Part shown: piece after piece, positions 37,050-48,187 of the stretch
Position numbering within the stretch: the stretch's first letter is position 1
Layout: each line of letters starts with the position of its first letter
Assembly: GCF_004684245.1 (NCBI RefSeq)
Contig: NZ_CP038452.1
Coordinates: forward strand, 2,156,796-2,220,795
Source of the DNA: Thermus caldilimi
GTDB taxonomy: Bacteria; Deinococcota; Deinococci; Deinococcales; Thermaceae
Direction: 5' to 3'
Length of the DNA stretch: 64,000 bases
Position numbers and translations under genes: made by a program
The notes under the pieces: model-generated
The model's database searches: none
Seen by the model: only the letters and a program-made list of their open reading frames with translations
Told to the model about the DNA's origin: nothing

Positions 37050-37870
37050 CGCAAAAGCCTGAGCTGGGCGTAGGCGAAGAGGAGGGTGAGGAGGAGGATG
37101 ACCACGGTGATGGCGGCGGCGTATCCCAGCCGGAAGTTTTCGAACCCCGACTCGTAAAGGTAGTAGCCCAGGACCCGGGTGGCCCCATAGGGCCCGCCCC
37201 GGGTGAGGAGGAAGACGGCAGAGTAGGACTGCAGGGAGAGAATGGTGCCCACCACCACCAAAAACGCCACCGCCGGGCGCATGAGGGGAAGGACTACGTA
37301 GCGGAAGGCTTCCAAGGGGCCTGCCCCGTCCACATAGGCGGCCTCCAGAAGGGACTTGGGGATGGCCTTAAGCCGGGCCGAGGCCACCAGGACCCCATAC
37401 CCCAGGTGCCGCCACAGGGTGAAGAGGACCACCATGACCAAAGCCCAAAACCCCTCCCGGTCCCAGGGGGGGATGGGCAGGAACTGGGCCAGGGCCCCGT
37501 ACTCGGGGGTGAAGAGGGTGTACCAGCTCAGGGTGGCCCCCCCCAGGGTGACGAGCCCGGGCAAGAAGAGAAGGCTTTTGGCAAAGCGCTCGTAGGGTGC
37601 CTCTTCCAGGGCCACCGCCAGGGCGATGGAAAGCCCCACGAAAAGGGGCAGGGCCAGGAGCATGAACTTCAAGGTCACCCAGAGGCTTCCCCAGAAGGCG
37701 GGATCTTGGAAAAGATCCCGGTAGTTTTTGAGCCCCACCGGCTTGGGTTCGGAAAGTCCCGACCAATCCCAGGTGGAAAAGCGAATCACATCCAAAAAGG
37801 GGTAGAGGATGAAGACCCCCAGGGTGAGGAGGGCGGGAAGGGAGAAGAGGAAAAGGGGAAGGCGCTGCAC
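37034..37870 (-). CDS. ABC sugar-type transporter permease (MalF/UgpA family), orphan
   Basis: 278 aa from GTG 37870, six predicted membrane helices. The EAA loop that docks the ATPase is EAAYVDGAGPLEAFRYVVLPLMRP (about 188-211). The N-terminal part (YPFLDVIRFSTWDWSG, LKNYRDLFQDPAFWGSLWVTLKF) is that of carbohydrate-uptake permeases. No second permease, binding protein or ATPase is adjacent, which is unusual since these permeases normally act in pairs. It starts 3 nt after the beta-rich exported protein gene. Confidence 0.88.
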   Translation of the reverse strand: MQRLPLFLFSLPALLTLGVFILYPFLDVIRFSTWDWSGLSEPKPVGLKNYRDLFQDPAFWGSLWVTLKFMLLALPLFVGLSIALAVALEEAPYERFAKSLLFLPGLVTLGGATLSWYTLFTPEYGALAQFLPIPPWDREGFWALVMVVLFTLWRHLGYGVLVASARLKAIPKSLLEAAYVDGAGPLEAFRYVVLPLMRPAVAFLVVVGTILSLQSYSAVFLLTRGGPYGATRVLGYYLYESGFENFRLGYAAAITVVILLLTLLFAYAQLRLLRHGEE

Positions 37871-37873
37871 GGG

Positions 37874-38365
37874 TTACCAGAGGTAAAGAAGGCTCAGTAG
37901 GAAGGGATACCGGTCGGAGGCGGAAACCTCCAGGGCCAGAGGTTCCAGGTAGAGCCTGAACCCGGCTCCCCAGGCCAGGTGGAACCCGTTTTGGTACCCC
38001 AGGCCCAGGGTGCCCGACAGGACTCCGCCGGGCACCTCCACGCTGGCCACGGGCCCTAGATGCACCCCAAAGGGATACCTCAGGTCCAGGCCCAGACCCA
38101 CCGAGGTGTAGAGGTCGGCCAGGACTAGCCCAGGGAAGAGGTTGGCCTTGAAGAAGGTGAAGACCTCAGGGTTCTGGGAGACGAGGGCCTGCAGCTCCAG
38201 CCCGGTGTCGATCCCCAAGGGGCTAAAGGGCAAAAGGGCGCTTCCTTGCAGGTAGACGCCCTTATCGGGGGCATACCCCAGGCCCAGGGTGTTTTCCGGG
38301 TAGGCGGGGACCTGGGCCAGGGAGAGGCCAAGAAGCAAGGCCAGAAGAGCTAGGGTGCGCTTCAT
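37874..38365 (-). CDS. exported beta-rich protein, hypothetical
   Basis: 163 aa with a signal peptide (MKRTLALLALLLGLSLAQ). The mature part is alternating polar/hydrophobic strands rich in Gly, Leu and aromatic residues (TLGLGYAPDKGVYLQGSALL, LYTSVGLGLDLRYPFGVHLG), ending in aromatic LLSLLYLW, so a small outer-membrane beta-barrel is likely. Function is not recognised. It precedes the orphan permease by 3 nt and diverges from the P-loop gene at 38405. Confidence 0.65.
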   Translation of the reverse strand: MKRTLALLALLLGLSLAQVPAYPENTLGLGYAPDKGVYLQGSALLPFSPLGIDTGLELQALVSQNPEVFTFFKANLFPGLVLADLYTSVGLGLDLRYPFGVHLGPVASVEVPGGVLSGTLGLGYQNGFHLAWGAGFRLYLEPLALEVSASDRYPFLLSLLYLW

Positions 38366-38404
38366 ACCCCTTCCATCCTAGCAGAGGCCGGTTAGCATGG
38401 TGTC

Positions 38405-39118
38405 ATGCTCGTGGGCTTTTCCCTGGGCGGGGAAGAGGGTTTGCTTCCCATTCGGGAGACTCCCCTCCTCATCCTGGTGGGCCTCACCGGGGTGGGGAAA
38501 AGCACCCTAGTGGAGGCCCTGGGCCTACCCCGCCTCCCCGACCGCCGGGAACTGGTGGACCTTTACGTTCTTCCCCGCTACGGGGCCAAGCCCCCCATCC
38601 CCCGGGAGGTGCGCTTCCAGCTCACCCGCCGCTTCCGGGAGGAGTTCCCTGGGGGGGTGGCGGAGGTCCTGGCCCGGGGGTTTGTGGAGCCCCGCTTCCC
38701 GCTCCTCTTTGATGGGCTAAGGGGGGAGGCGGAGGTGGCCTATGCGTTAGAGCATCTGCCCAAGGCGCTTTTCGTGGTCCTTCAAGCCCGGGAGGCCACC
38801 CGGCTCAAAAGGCTTCTTTCCCGCCAGGATGCCTTTGACCGGGTGGAGCTACGCCCGGAGGAGAGGGCGGAGCTCGAGGCCCTGGCGGAAGGGGTTTTGT
38901 CCCCGGAAGAGCTGGAGGAAGCCTTGGCCCTGGCCCCTTGGGAGGAGGTCTTGGCCAAGCTGAAGATCGTGGCTGAGGAAAAGCGGAACTACGATCCCTT
39001 AGGTCCCTTGCGCCTCCTTGAGAACCATCCCCAGGCCCTCATTCTGGACACGGAGAGGCTTTCCCTGTCGGAAGAGGTGGAGGCGGTTAAGGGCTTCCTC
39101 AGGCAGCTTGGCCTCTAA
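38405..39118 (+). CDS. P-loop ATP/GTP-binding protein, unknown function
   Basis: 237 aa. Walker A motif VGLTGVGKSTLVEAL (about 25-39) followed by RLPDRRELVDLYVLPRYG and a Walker B-like strand RFPLLFDGLRGEAE (about 97-110). The rest is helical and acidic. The size and layout resemble nucleotide/sugar kinases or AAA-like switch proteins, but no family is recognised. A TAGCAT box 6 nt before the ATG suggests a leaderless mRNA. It is 9 nt upstream of the enolase-superfamily gene, which has its own -10 box inside this gene's stop. Confidence 0.7.
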   Translation: MLVGFSLGGEEGLLPIRETPLLILVGLTGVGKSTLVEALGLPRLPDRRELVDLYVLPRYGAKPPIPREVRFQLTRRFREEFPGGVAEVLARGFVEPRFPLLFDGLRGEAEVAYALEHLPKALFVVLQAREATRLKRLLSRQDAFDRVELRPEERAELEALAEGVLSPEELEEALALAPWEEVLAKLKIVAEEKRNYDPLGPLRLLENHPQALILDTERLSLSEEVEAVKGFLRQLGL

Positions 39119-39127
39119 AATGGCCTC

Positions 39128-40213
39128 ATGGCGACCATCCGCAACCTCAGGCTGGTTCCTTTCCGCATCCCCTTAAGGGCCCCCTTGCGCTGGGGTAAGG
39201 CCTCGGAAATGGAGGCCATCGAGCATGCCCTTGTGCAGGTGGAGCTCAGCGATGGTTCCCTGGGCCGAGCGGAGGTGGCCATACGGCCCACCATCTACGG
39301 GGAGACCTTGGGGAGCGTAAGGGCGGGGCTAGAGTACCTGAAGCCCAGGCTTCTGGGCCTCGAGGCCGACGACCAGGAGGGGATTCGGGGCGTGCTGGAG
39401 GCCTTCCCCTGCAACCTGGGGCTGAAGGGAGCCTTAGACATGGCCATCTGGGAAGCCTGGGCGAGAAGCGAGGGGGAGGAGCTTTCCCAGGTGCTGAAGC
39501 CCGCCAAGCACCGGGTGCGGGTTTCCTACATTCTGGGCATGGCTTCCGAGGAGGAGATGCTTTCCGATGCCCGCCTGGCCTACGAGGCGGGGGTGCGGGT
39601 CTTCAAGGTGAAGGTGGGCCGGGACCTCGAGGGGGATACCCGCAGGATCGCCCGCCTCAAGGAGGCTTTCCCCGACGCCGAGCTTTACGCCGACGCCAAC
39701 GAGACCCTCTCCCCCAAGGATGCGGAAGCCTACCTTCTCGCCTGGAAGGAGATGGGCCTCCTCTACGTGGAAGAGCCCCTGCCCACCGAGGAGGTGGAGG
39801 CCAGGAGGAAGCTAAGGGAGAAGAAAATCCTCCCCCTCATCGCCGATGATTCGGCCATGACCCCCAAGGACCTCCGCCGGGAGCTCACCTTGGACACCTT
39901 TGACGTCCTGAACCTCAAGCCCGCCCGCACCGGCATCACCTGGACCCTGGAGATGCTTTCCCTGGTCCGGGAAAAGGGCAAGCGGGCCATGGTGGGCAGC
40001 CAGGCGCAGAGCTCCTTTGGCGCCTACCAGTCCGCCCTCCTGGCCTTCCAGCAAGGGGTGACCGAGCCCAATGAGCTGGCCTTCCACCTGAAGGCGGAAG
40101 GGGGCTTCTTTCCCTTCCCTCCCTTCCGCGAGGGCTGGCTCTACTTTGAGGATCTGGTGGAGGGGCGCTTTGACGAGGAGGCCTTCCGCCGCTACGCCCT
40201 AAAGGAGCTCTAG
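39128..40213 (+). CDS. enolase-superfamily enzyme (muconate-lactonizing/dipeptide-epimerase-like)
   Basis: 361 aa. N-terminal capping domain (RLVPFRIPLRAPLRWGKAS), then the (beta/alpha)7-beta barrel with base FKVKVG (two Lys, about 160-162), metal ligands ADANET (Asp), EEPLP (Glu) and ADDSA (Asp), and the opposite Lys in LKPARTG. This is the MLE/o-succinylbenzoate synthase/dipeptide epimerase subgroup. The exact reaction cannot be fixed by reading; dipeptide epimerase or N-succinylamino-acid racemase are good candidates. TAAAAT (39116-39121) lies 6 nt before the ATG. Its 3' end overlaps the convergent HAD gene by 15 nt. Confidence 0.85.
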   Translation: MATIRNLRLVPFRIPLRAPLRWGKASEMEAIEHALVQVELSDGSLGRAEVAIRPTIYGETLGSVRAGLEYLKPRLLGLEADDQEGIRGVLEAFPCNLGLKGALDMAIWEAWARSEGEELSQVLKPAKHRVRVSYILGMASEEEMLSDARLAYEAGVRVFKVKVGRDLEGDTRRIARLKEAFPDAELYADANETLSPKDAEAYLLAWKEMGLLYVEEPLPTEEVEARRKLREKKILPLIADDSAMTPKDLRRELTLDTFDVLNLKPARTGITWTLEMLSLVREKGKRAMVGSQAQSSFGAYQSALLAFQQGVTEPNELAFHLKAEGGFFPFPPFREGWLYFEDLVEGRFDEEAFRRYALKEL

Positions 40214-40825
40214 GGCCTCCTGGAAATCCCGTAAAATGCCCTGTGCCCCTGCTGCAAGAAGAGTTTCCCCCCCATGCCCCGTGAGAAGGGCGTAGGTGGG
40301 GATCCCCGCCCCCACGGCGCTCCTCACCCCGGAAGGGGAGTCCTCGAAGGCCAGGGCCTCCTCAGGAGCGATTCCCAACCGTTCCAGGGCCACCCGGTAG
40401 GGGAGAGGGTCGGGCTTACCCCGGCCCACCTCCTCCGCCAGGACCAGGAGGGGCGGGTGGAGGCCTAGGGCCTCCAGCACGTGGTGGGCGTTGGCCTTGG
40501 GGGCGTTGGTCACCACGCCCCAGGCGAGGCCCTTAGCCTCAGCCTTGGCCAGGAGCTCGTGAAGCCCGGGGGTGGGCTTCAGGTTCTGGGCCAAATCCCG
40601 GAAGCGGGCCTCCTTGGCCTCGATGAGCTTCTCCGCCGCCTTCCCTTCCAGCCCCAAGAGTTCGCGGACGATCTCGGGGTTAAGCCGGCCCGAGATGCGC
40701 TCGCGGTAGAACCCGGGGCCCACTTCAAGGCCGTAAGGGGCCAGGACCTCCCGCCAGGCCAGGAGGTGGAGGGGGTCGGTGTCGGCCAGGGTGCCGTCCA
40801 GGTCAAAAAGCAGGGCTTTAGGCAT
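40199..40825 (-). CDS. HAD-superfamily phosphatase/phosphoglucomutase-like hydrolase
   Basis: 208 aa. Motif I LFDLDGTLADTDPLH (nucleophile Asp8, acid Asp10), cap domain of the beta-phosphoglucomutase/Gph type, motif II VVTNAPKAN, motif III Lys in GRGKPDPLPY, and motif IV FEDSPSGVRSAVGAG. It hydrolyses or isomerises a phosphorylated small molecule, probably a sugar phosphate. It overlaps the upstream MFS gene by 8 nt on the same strand. Confidence 0.92.
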   Translation of the reverse strand: MPKALLFDLDGTLADTDPLHLLAWREVLAPYGLEVGPGFYRERISGRLNPEIVRELLGLEGKAAEKLIEAKEARFRDLAQNLKPTPGLHELLAKAEAKGLAWGVVTNAPKANAHHVLEALGLHPPLLVLAEEVGRGKPDPLPYRVALERLGIAPEEALAFEDSPSGVRSAVGAGIPTYALLTGHGGETLLAAGAQGILRDFQEALELL

Positions 40826-41858
40826 GCACTGCCCTCCGCTCCAGGCCCGAGATCAAGAGGAAAAGGGCCGAGGCCAGAAGGAGAAGTCCATAGGGAATCC
40901 CCGCCGTGGGCAAAAGGGCAAACAAGGCGGGAATCAGGGTGCTACCCGTGGCCCCCGCATAGAGCAACCCGCCCAGGGCCCGGTGGCCGAAGCGGGCCTG
41001 CACCAGGGCGAAGAGGGTGGAGAAAAGGGGGCCCAGGAGGAAGCCCACCAGGGGAAAGAGGAGGGCAGTCGGGGGTAAGAGGTTGAGGAAAAGGAGGACA
41101 AGGACCCCAAGGAGTAGGGTTCTTAGGGCCACCAGGGGATTCCCTGCCACCCGCTTGGCCAGAAAGAAACGGCCCAGGGCCAGAAAGAGCCAGTACAGGG
41201 AAAGGAGCACCCCACCCAAGGCCGTGGGATGGCCCAGGTGCTCCAAATAGACCCGGTTCCAGGCGGCCAGAGCTCCTTCTAGGCCCGTGTAGACCGCCAC
41301 CAACAGGAGGAAAGGCCAAAGCCCTCGCCCGCGTTCCTTAGGTGCCTGGGTTACTGCTGGCGCCTGCCAAAGGAGGAGGGCACCCACCCAGGCCAGAAGG
41401 CCCGCCAGGGTGAGGACCCCAGCATAGGGCAATAGGGTGAGGGCAAAGGGGGTGAAGACCGCTCCCAGGCCGAAGGCCACGTTCACCCGGTTCAGGAGTC
41501 CCACTCGCCTCCTGGGGTCAAGCTCCCCCACCAGGCTGTTCCCGTGGACGTTCATCACCCCTTCCCCCAGGCCCAGGAGGCAGGCCAAGGCGATCACCCA
41601 AGGGAAAGACGGGGCGAAGGCCACCCCCAGGAGGGCCAGGCCCACCAGGAGGAGGGCGGCGGGGAAGAGGGGGTGGCGCCTTTCCCCTTGGGCCAGGCGC
41701 ACCCCCAGGAGGAGGCCCAGGAGGAGGGCGGCGAAGAACCAGGAAACCTCCCCCTCTACCCCGTACCGCTCCCGCCACACGGGCAGGGCCGCCCCGGGCA
41801 GGGCCACGATGACCCCCACCAGGAAAAGCGCCAGGAAGGAGCCCCAGAAAAAGCGCAC
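40818..41858 (-). CDS. MFS transporter
   Basis: About 346 aa from GTG 41858, with an AGGAG 13 nt upstream; a TTG at 41894 would overlap the divergent promoter. About 11-12 membrane helices. ALLLGLLLGVRLAQGERRHPLFPAA resembles the motif-A loop, and NVAFGLGAVFTPFALTLLPYAG the segment 4-5 region. The overall form is of fucose-permease/FucP-like or YbfB-like small MFS porters. The substrate is unknown; the adjacent HAD phosphatase may act on the imported compound. Confidence 0.85.
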   Translation of the reverse strand: MRFFWGSFLALFLVGVIVALPGAALPVWRERYGVEGEVSWFFAALLLGLLLGVRLAQGERRHPLFPAALLLVGLALLGVAFAPSFPWVIALACLLGLGEGVMNVHGNSLVGELDPRRRVGLLNRVNVAFGLGAVFTPFALTLLPYAGVLTLAGLLAWVGALLLWQAPAVTQAPKERGRGLWPFLLLVAVYTGLEGALAAWNRVYLEHLGHPTALGGVLLSLYWLFLALGRFFLAKRVAGNPLVALRTLLLGVLVLLFLNLLPPTALLFPLVGFLLGPLFSTLFALVQARFGHRALGGLLYAGATGSTLIPALFALLPTAGIPYGLLLLASALFLLISGLERRAVHA

Positions 41859-41879
41859 GTCCGTTATTCTTCTCCTAAC

Positions 41880-41893
41880 TGACCCTTTGGTCA
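41880..41893. promoter_or_regulatory. palindrome between divergent MFS and ygfZ genes
   Basis: TGACC-CTTT-GGTCA, a perfect 5-bp inverted repeat in the 38-bp gap between the two start codons, 4 nt before the ygfZ ATG. It may be an operator for one or both genes. Confidence 0.4.
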
Positions 41894-41896
41894 ATA

Positions 41897-42685
41897 ATGG
41901 AGAGGATGGAGGAGGCCCTGGAAAAGGCTTTGGCGGGCGAGGGGTACTTTGCCTTTCCTGGCCTTCTGCTGGTGCGGGGGCCCGACGCTCTTTCCTTCCT
42001 TCAAGGCCAGGTTACCCGGGATCTCAGAAGGCTTTCTGGACCCATGGGGGCTTTGTTCCTCAACCACCGGGGGCAGATAGAGGAGGCGGCCACGGTGTTT
42101 TCGCACCCGGAAGGCTTTCTTCTGGCTCCCTGGGGTACCTTGGAGGGCTTAAAGGCCCGGCTGAAGCGTTACATCGTCTTTGACCAGGTGGAGCTTCTGG
42201 AACTCCCCCTTTACCGGCGCCTCCATGCCGATGGGCGGGAGGAGGTGACGGAGGGCGGGGAAGGGGCCTACCCCCTGGAGCTTTACCCCCTCTACACCCT
42301 CCTAAAGGGCCTTCCCCTCCTCTCCGACATCCGCGGGGAGCTGCCCCAGAGCGTGGGGCTTCTCCACCTGGTGGACTACGGCAAGGGGTGCTACGTGGGC
42401 CAGGAGATCATGGCCCGCCTCGAGGGGAAGGAGGTGCACCATTGCCTTGTGGGCCTAAGGGGGCTTTCCCCTGCCCAAGAAGCCCCCTTTGACCTCCTGC
42501 TGGAGGGGCGCACGGTGGGGGAGGCCAAGCGGGTGATGGAAACCCCCTTCGGGGTTTTGGGCCTTGCCGTGATGCGCAAGGAGGTGCCCCTAGGGGCGGT
42601 GGTGGAAGGAGGTGGGGGACGCTTTCTCCTGGAGCCCCTGCCCTTCAAGGAGGCCACATGGAGCGGGCGGAGATCATCGGGGTAG
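41897..42685 (+). CDS. ygfZ: tRNA-modifying/Fe-S maturation protein YgfZ (folate-binding)
   Basis: 262 aa. It has the aminomethyltransferase (GcvT-like) fold: [23 protein letters not shown] at the N-terminus and the invariant [15 protein letters not shown] (about 165-180) with the functional Cys. YgfZ/IBA57 proteins bind folate and help repair or insert [4Fe-4S] clusters in selected enzymes, fitting the SUF system elsewhere in the window. ATG 41906 is an alternative start. Its 3' end overlaps cinA by 28 nt. Confidence 0.9.
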   Translation: MERMEEALEKALAGEGYFAFPGLLLVRGPDALSFLQGQVTRDLRRLSGPMGALFLNHRGQIEEAATVFSHPEGFLLAPWGTLEGLKARLKRYIVFDQVELLELPLYRRLHADGREEVTEGGEGAYPLELYPLYTLLKGLPLLSDIRGELPQSVGLLHLVDYGKGCYVGQEIMARLEGKEVHHCLVGLRGLSPAQEAPFDLLLEGRTVGEAKRVMETPFGVLGLAVMRKEVPLGAVVEGGGGRFLLEPLPFKEATWSGRRSSG

Positions 42686-43842
42686 GCACGGAGCTCATCT
42701 ACGGGGAAACCCTGGACACCAACACGGCGGAGATCGCCAGGAGCCTCGAGGCCTACGCCCTCAAGGTGGAAAGGACTCTTAGGGTGGTGGACGAGCCCCT
42801 TCCCTTGGCCCGGGAGGTGGGCCAGGCTTGGGAACGGGCGAGGCTTTTGGTGCTTTCCGGGGGCCTGGGCCCCACCCCTGACGACGTGACCCGGGAGGCG
42901 GTGGCCGAGGCCTTAGGGGAGCCCTTGGTGTTGGACGAGGAGATGCTTTCGGAGATTGAGGCCATCTTCCGGGCCCGGGGGCGGAGCATGCCCGAGGCCA
43001 ACCGCAAGCAAGCCTTGAGGATCCCCTCGGCCACCTGGCTTAAAAACCCCAGGGGCACCGCTCCCGGCTGGTGGGTGCGGAAGGAAGGGAAAGACCTAAT
43101 TCTCCTGCCTGGGCCTCCCCCTGAGTGGCGGCCTATGTGGCAGGAGGTCCTGCCCAGGCTGAACCTCCCCCGCCGCCCCTACGCCAAGCGGGTCCTGAAG
43201 ACCTGGGGCATCGGGGAGTCCGAGATCGTGGAAAGGCTCGGGGAGCTCTTCCAGCGGGAGGCAGAGGTGGAGGTGGGCACCTACCCCAAGCTCCAGGGGG
43301 TGGAGGTGGTGATCCGGGGCCGGGAGGATCTGGTGGCGGATCTTTCGGAGAAGATCAGGAAGCGCCTTTTGAAGGAAGTCTGGGGCGAAGGGGAGCTCAC
43401 CCTGGCGGAAGCGGCCAAGCGCCGTTTGGAGCTGGAAGGGGCCACCCTTGCCACCATGGAAAGCCTCACCGGGGGGCTTCTGGGGGCGGAGATCACCCGG
43501 GTGCCGGGGGCGAGCCGCTTCTATTTGGGGGGCGTGGTATCCTATTCCGTAGGGGCCAAGGCCCGCTTCGGTGTGCCGGAGGAACTCCTCGCCAAGACGG
43601 TTTCCGCCGAAACGGCCAAGGCCATGGCGGAGGCCGCCCGGGGGCTTTTCGGGTCCACCTATGCCCTTTCCACCACCGGGGTGGCGGGGCCGGACCCCTT
43701 GGAAGGCGAACCTGTGGGCACGGTCTACGTGGCCCTGGCGGGGCCTAAGGGGACGGAGGTGCGCCGCTACCGCTTCCCCGGGGACCGAGAGGTGGTGCGG
43801 CTCCGAAGCGTTTATGCCGCCTTGGCTTTACTCCTAACATGA
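42658..43842 (+). CDS. cinA: CinA family protein (NMN deamidase / ADP-ribose pyrophosphatase)
   Basis: 394 aa with both CinA domains. The N-terminal MoaB-like part is [29 protein letters not shown] and [24 protein letters not shown]; the C-terminal deamidase part is [43 protein letters not shown] and [22 protein letters not shown]. The T. thermophilus protein acts on ADP-ribose and NMN. It starts the cinA-thpR-recA cluster, a linkage found in many bacteria. Confidence 0.95.
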   Translation: MERAEIIGVGTELIYGETLDTNTAEIARSLEAYALKVERTLRVVDEPLPLAREVGQAWERARLLVLSGGLGPTPDDVTREAVAEALGEPLVLDEEMLSEIEAIFRARGRSMPEANRKQALRIPSATWLKNPRGTAPGWWVRKEGKDLILLPGPPPEWRPMWQEVLPRLNLPRRPYAKRVLKTWGIGESEIVERLGELFQREAEVEVGTYPKLQGVEVVIRGREDLVADLSEKIRKRLLKEVWGEGELTLAEAAKRRLELEGATLATMESLTGGLLGAEITRVPGASRFYLGGVVSYSVGAKARFGVPEELLAKTVSAETAKAMAEAARGLFGSTYALSTTGVAGPDPLEGEPVGTVYVALAGPKGTEVRRYRFPGDREVVRLRSVYAALALLLT

Positions 43843-44423
43843 GGCTCTTCTACGCGATCTTCCTTCCTGAAGAGGTGAAGCGGGCCTTGGTGGAGGCTCA
43901 GGAGCGGGTGGCCCGCTACAAGGGGTGGAAGGAGGTGGCCCCCCACCAGCTCCACCTCACCCTGCTTTTCCTGGGGGAAAGGCCAGAGGAGGACCTGGAG
44001 GACCTTTTGGCCCTGGGGCACCGCCTTGGTCGGCTTTTTTCCCCCTTCACCGCCCGCATCCGGGGCACGGGTTACTTCCCCAACGAGGGCACCCCGAGGG
44101 TCTGGTTCGCCAAGGCGGAAGGGGAGGGATTTGCCCCCTTGGCGGAAGGGCTTCGGGAAGGGGTACGGGAACTCCTGGGGGAGGAGGCGCTTCTGGCAGG
44201 GGGGGATAAGCCCTTCAAACCCCACATCACCCTGGCCCGGCGCAAGGCCCCGGCCCCACGGGTGCCCCCGGTGGTCTTCGGCGTGGAGTGGCCGGTGGCG
44301 GAGTTCGCCCTGGTGCGCTCGGAGCTTAAGCCCAAGGGGCCCGTCTATACCATTTTGGAAAAGTTCCCTTTGCGAGGTGACCATGGACGAGAACAAGAGG
44401 AAAGCGCTGGAAAACGCTCTTAA
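43839..44423 (+). CDS. thpR: RNA 2',3'-cyclic phosphodiesterase ThpR (LigT family)
   Basis: 194 aa. The two catalytic HxTx motifs are HLTLLFLG (about 43) and HITLARRK (about 131), the mark of the 2H phosphoesterase family. [21 protein letters not shown] is the typical start. The T. thermophilus enzyme hydrolyses 2',3'-cyclic ends of RNA. ATGA overlap with cinA upstream; the last 41 nt overlap the recA start in another frame, so recA translation is linked to it. Confidence 0.94.
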   Translation: MRLFYAIFLPEEVKRALVEAQERVARYKGWKEVAPHQLHLTLLFLGERPEEDLEDLLALGHRLGRLFSPFTARIRGTGYFPNEGTPRVWFAKAEGEGFAPLAEGLREGVRELLGEEALLAGGDKPFKPHITLARRKAPAPRVPPVVFGVEWPVAEFALVRSELKPKGPVYTILEKFPLRGDHGREQEESAGKRS

Positions 44424-45405
44424 AACCATTGAGAAGGAGTTCGGTAAGGGCGCGGTCATGCGCCTAGGGGAGATGCCCAAGCTCCAGGTGGATGTGATCC
44501 CCACGGGCTCCTTGGGCCTGGACCTGGCCCTGGGCATCGGGGGTATTCCCCGGGGAAGGGTGATCGAGATCTACGGCCCCGAGTCCGGAGGGAAAACCAC
44601 TTTGGCCCTCACCATCATCGCCCAGGCCCAGAAGCAGGGGGGTGTGGCGGCCTTCGTGGATGCGGAGCACGCCCTGGACCCCCTCTACGCCCAAAAGCTC
44701 GGGGTGAGGGTGGAGGACCTTCTGGTCTCCCAGCCGGACACCGGGGAGCAGGCCCTGGAGATCGTGGAGCTTTTGGCCCGCTCGGGAGCGGTGGATGTCA
44801 TCGTGGTGGACTCCGTGGCCGCTTTGGTGCCCAAGGCGGAGATCGAAGGGGAGATGGGGGACCAGCACGTGGGCTTGCAGGCCAGGCTTATGAGCCAGGC
44901 CCTGCGCAAGCTCACCGCAGTCCTTTCCAAGAGCAACACCGCCGCCATCTTCATCAACCAGGTGCGGGAGAAGGTGGGGGTGATGTACGGCAACCCCGAG
45001 ACTACCCCCGGCGGCCGGGCCCTCAAGTTCTACGCCAGCGTGCGCCTGGATGTGCGCAAAAGCGGTCAGCCCATCAAGGTGGGGAACGAGGCGGTGGGGA
45101 TCAAGGTCAAGGTGAAGGTGGTGAAGAACAAACTGGCCCCGCCCTTCCGCGAGGCGGAGTTGGAGATCTATTTCGGCAAGGGCCTGGACCCGGTGATGGA
45201 CCTGGTGAACGTGGCCGTGGCGGCCAACGTGATCGAGAAGGCGGGAAGCTGGTTCTCCTATGGGGAAACCCGCCTGGGCCAGGGCAAGGAGAAAGCGGCG
45301 GACTACCTCAGGGAGCGCCCCGAGCTTTTGGAGGAGATTCGGGCCAAGGTCCTGGAGAGGGCCCACGAGGTGGTGCTCGCGGGAAGCGAGGAAGGGGAGG
45401 AGTAG
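44383..45405 (+). CDS. recA: recombinase RecA
   Basis: 340 aa from ATG 44383, inside the 3' end of thpR. Walker [13 protein letters not shown] (65-76), Walker [14 protein letters not shown], loop L1 [23 protein letters not shown] and loop L2 [32 protein letters not shown] are intact. RecA coats single-stranded DNA, pairs homologous strands and stimulates LexA-type self-cleavage. The length equals that of T. thermophilus RecA. rny starts directly after the stop, with no intervening base. Confidence 0.98.
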   Translation: MDENKRKALENALKTIEKEFGKGAVMRLGEMPKLQVDVIPTGSLGLDLALGIGGIPRGRVIEIYGPESGGKTTLALTIIAQAQKQGGVAAFVDAEHALDPLYAQKLGVRVEDLLVSQPDTGEQALEIVELLARSGAVDVIVVDSVAALVPKAEIEGEMGDQHVGLQARLMSQALRKLTAVLSKSNTAAIFINQVREKVGVMYGNPETTPGGRALKFYASVRLDVRKSGQPIKVGNEAVGIKVKVKVVKNKLAPPFREAELEIYFGKGLDPVMDLVNVAVAANVIEKAGSWFSYGETRLGQGKEKAADYLRERPELLEEIRAKVLERAHEVVLAGSEEGEE

Positions 45406-47136
<1,731 letters not shown>

Positions 47137-47152
47137 GCTAGAATGGGGCGAT

Positions 47153-48184
47153 ATGCTGAGGGGCGAGGACATCGGGATCGATCTGGGAACGGCGAGCGTT
47201 CTCATTTACGTGCGGGGGAAGGGCATCGTCCTGCGGGAGCCCTCCGTGATCGCGGTGGTGCAGGGGAAGCGGGAGGTCAAGGCGGTGGGGGCCGAGGCCT
47301 ACCGCATGCTGGGGCGCACCCCGGGAAACATCGTGGCGGTGAGACCCTTAAAGGACGGGGTTATCGCCGACTACGCCCTCACGGAGCGCATGCTCCTCCT
47401 CTTCCTGCAGAAGGTGCTTTCCCCCATGAGCCGCTTCTTCCGGCCGCGGGTCATGGTGGGGGTCCCCTCCGGGGTCACGGACGTGGAACGGCGGGCGGTG
47501 GTGCAGGCGGTTTCCGCCATGGCCCACAAGGTCTACCTCATCGAGGAGCCCCTGGCGGCGGCCATCGGGGCGGGGATCAACGTGGCCGAGCCCACAGGGA
47601 GCATGGTGGTGGACATCGGGGGTGGCTCCACGGACATCGCCGTGATCTCCCTGGGGGGGATCGTGCGCTCGGAGAGCCTGCGCATCGCCGGCAACGAGAT
47701 GGACCAGGCCATCATCCGCTACGTGCGGCAAAAGTACAACCTCCTCATCGGGGAGCGCACCGCGGAGGAGCTCAAGATCCAGCTGGGCCGGGCCAAAATC
47801 CTTCCCGGGGAGGAGAAGGAGGTGGCCGAGGTGCGGGGCCGGGACCTCATCACCGGCCTTCCCCGCACGGCGGAGATCCCCGCCGAGGACGTGGCCGAGG
47901 CCTTGAAGGAGCCTTTGGATAAGATCTTCCAGGGGGTGAAGGCGGTTTTGGAAACCACGCCGCCTGAGCTGGCCTCGGACATTTACGAGAGGGGCATTCT
48001 TCTAACCGGCGGCGGTGCCCTTCTAAAGAACCTGGACGTGGCCCTGCAGGAGGCCACGGGGGTGCCCGTGGTGGTGGCGGAAAACCCCATAGAGGCGGTG
48101 GCCCTGGGCACGGGTAAGGCCTTGGAGATGCTCCACGTGCTGGAGGACACCATCCTGTCTTCGGACGACGTCCTGAAGAGGTGA
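47153..48184 (+). CDS. mreB: rod-shape-determining actin homologue MreB
   Basis: 343 aa. Actin-fold phosphate loops: IGIDLGTASVLIYVRGKGIVLREPSVIAV and VVDIGGGSTDIAVISLGG, connect RVMVGVPSGVTDVERRAV, and adenosine site LLTGGGALLKNLD. It forms membrane filaments that guide lateral wall synthesis. A TAGAAT box (47139-47144) lies 8 nt before the ATG, so a local leaderless promoter is possible in addition to read-through from rny. It is not followed by mreC/mreD here. Confidence 0.93.
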   Translation: MLRGEDIGIDLGTASVLIYVRGKGIVLREPSVIAVVQGKREVKAVGAEAYRMLGRTPGNIVAVRPLKDGVIADYALTERMLLLFLQKVLSPMSRFFRPRVMVGVPSGVTDVERRAVVQAVSAMAHKVYLIEEPLAAAIGAGINVAEPTGSMVVDIGGGSTDIAVISLGGIVRSESLRIAGNEMDQAIIRYVRQKYNLLIGERTAEELKIQLGRAKILPGEEKEVAEVRGRDLITGLPRTAEIPAEDVAEALKEPLDKIFQGVKAVLETTPPELASDIYERGILLTGGGALLKNLDVALQEATGVPVVVAENPIEAVALGTGKALEMLHVLEDTILSSDDVLKR

Positions 48185-48187
48185 GCC

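Noticed and set aside
41859-41894. TTG 41894 as the start of the MFS transporter
   Set aside because: It would extend into the divergent ygfZ start and has no RBS; GTG 41858 has an AGGAG upstream.
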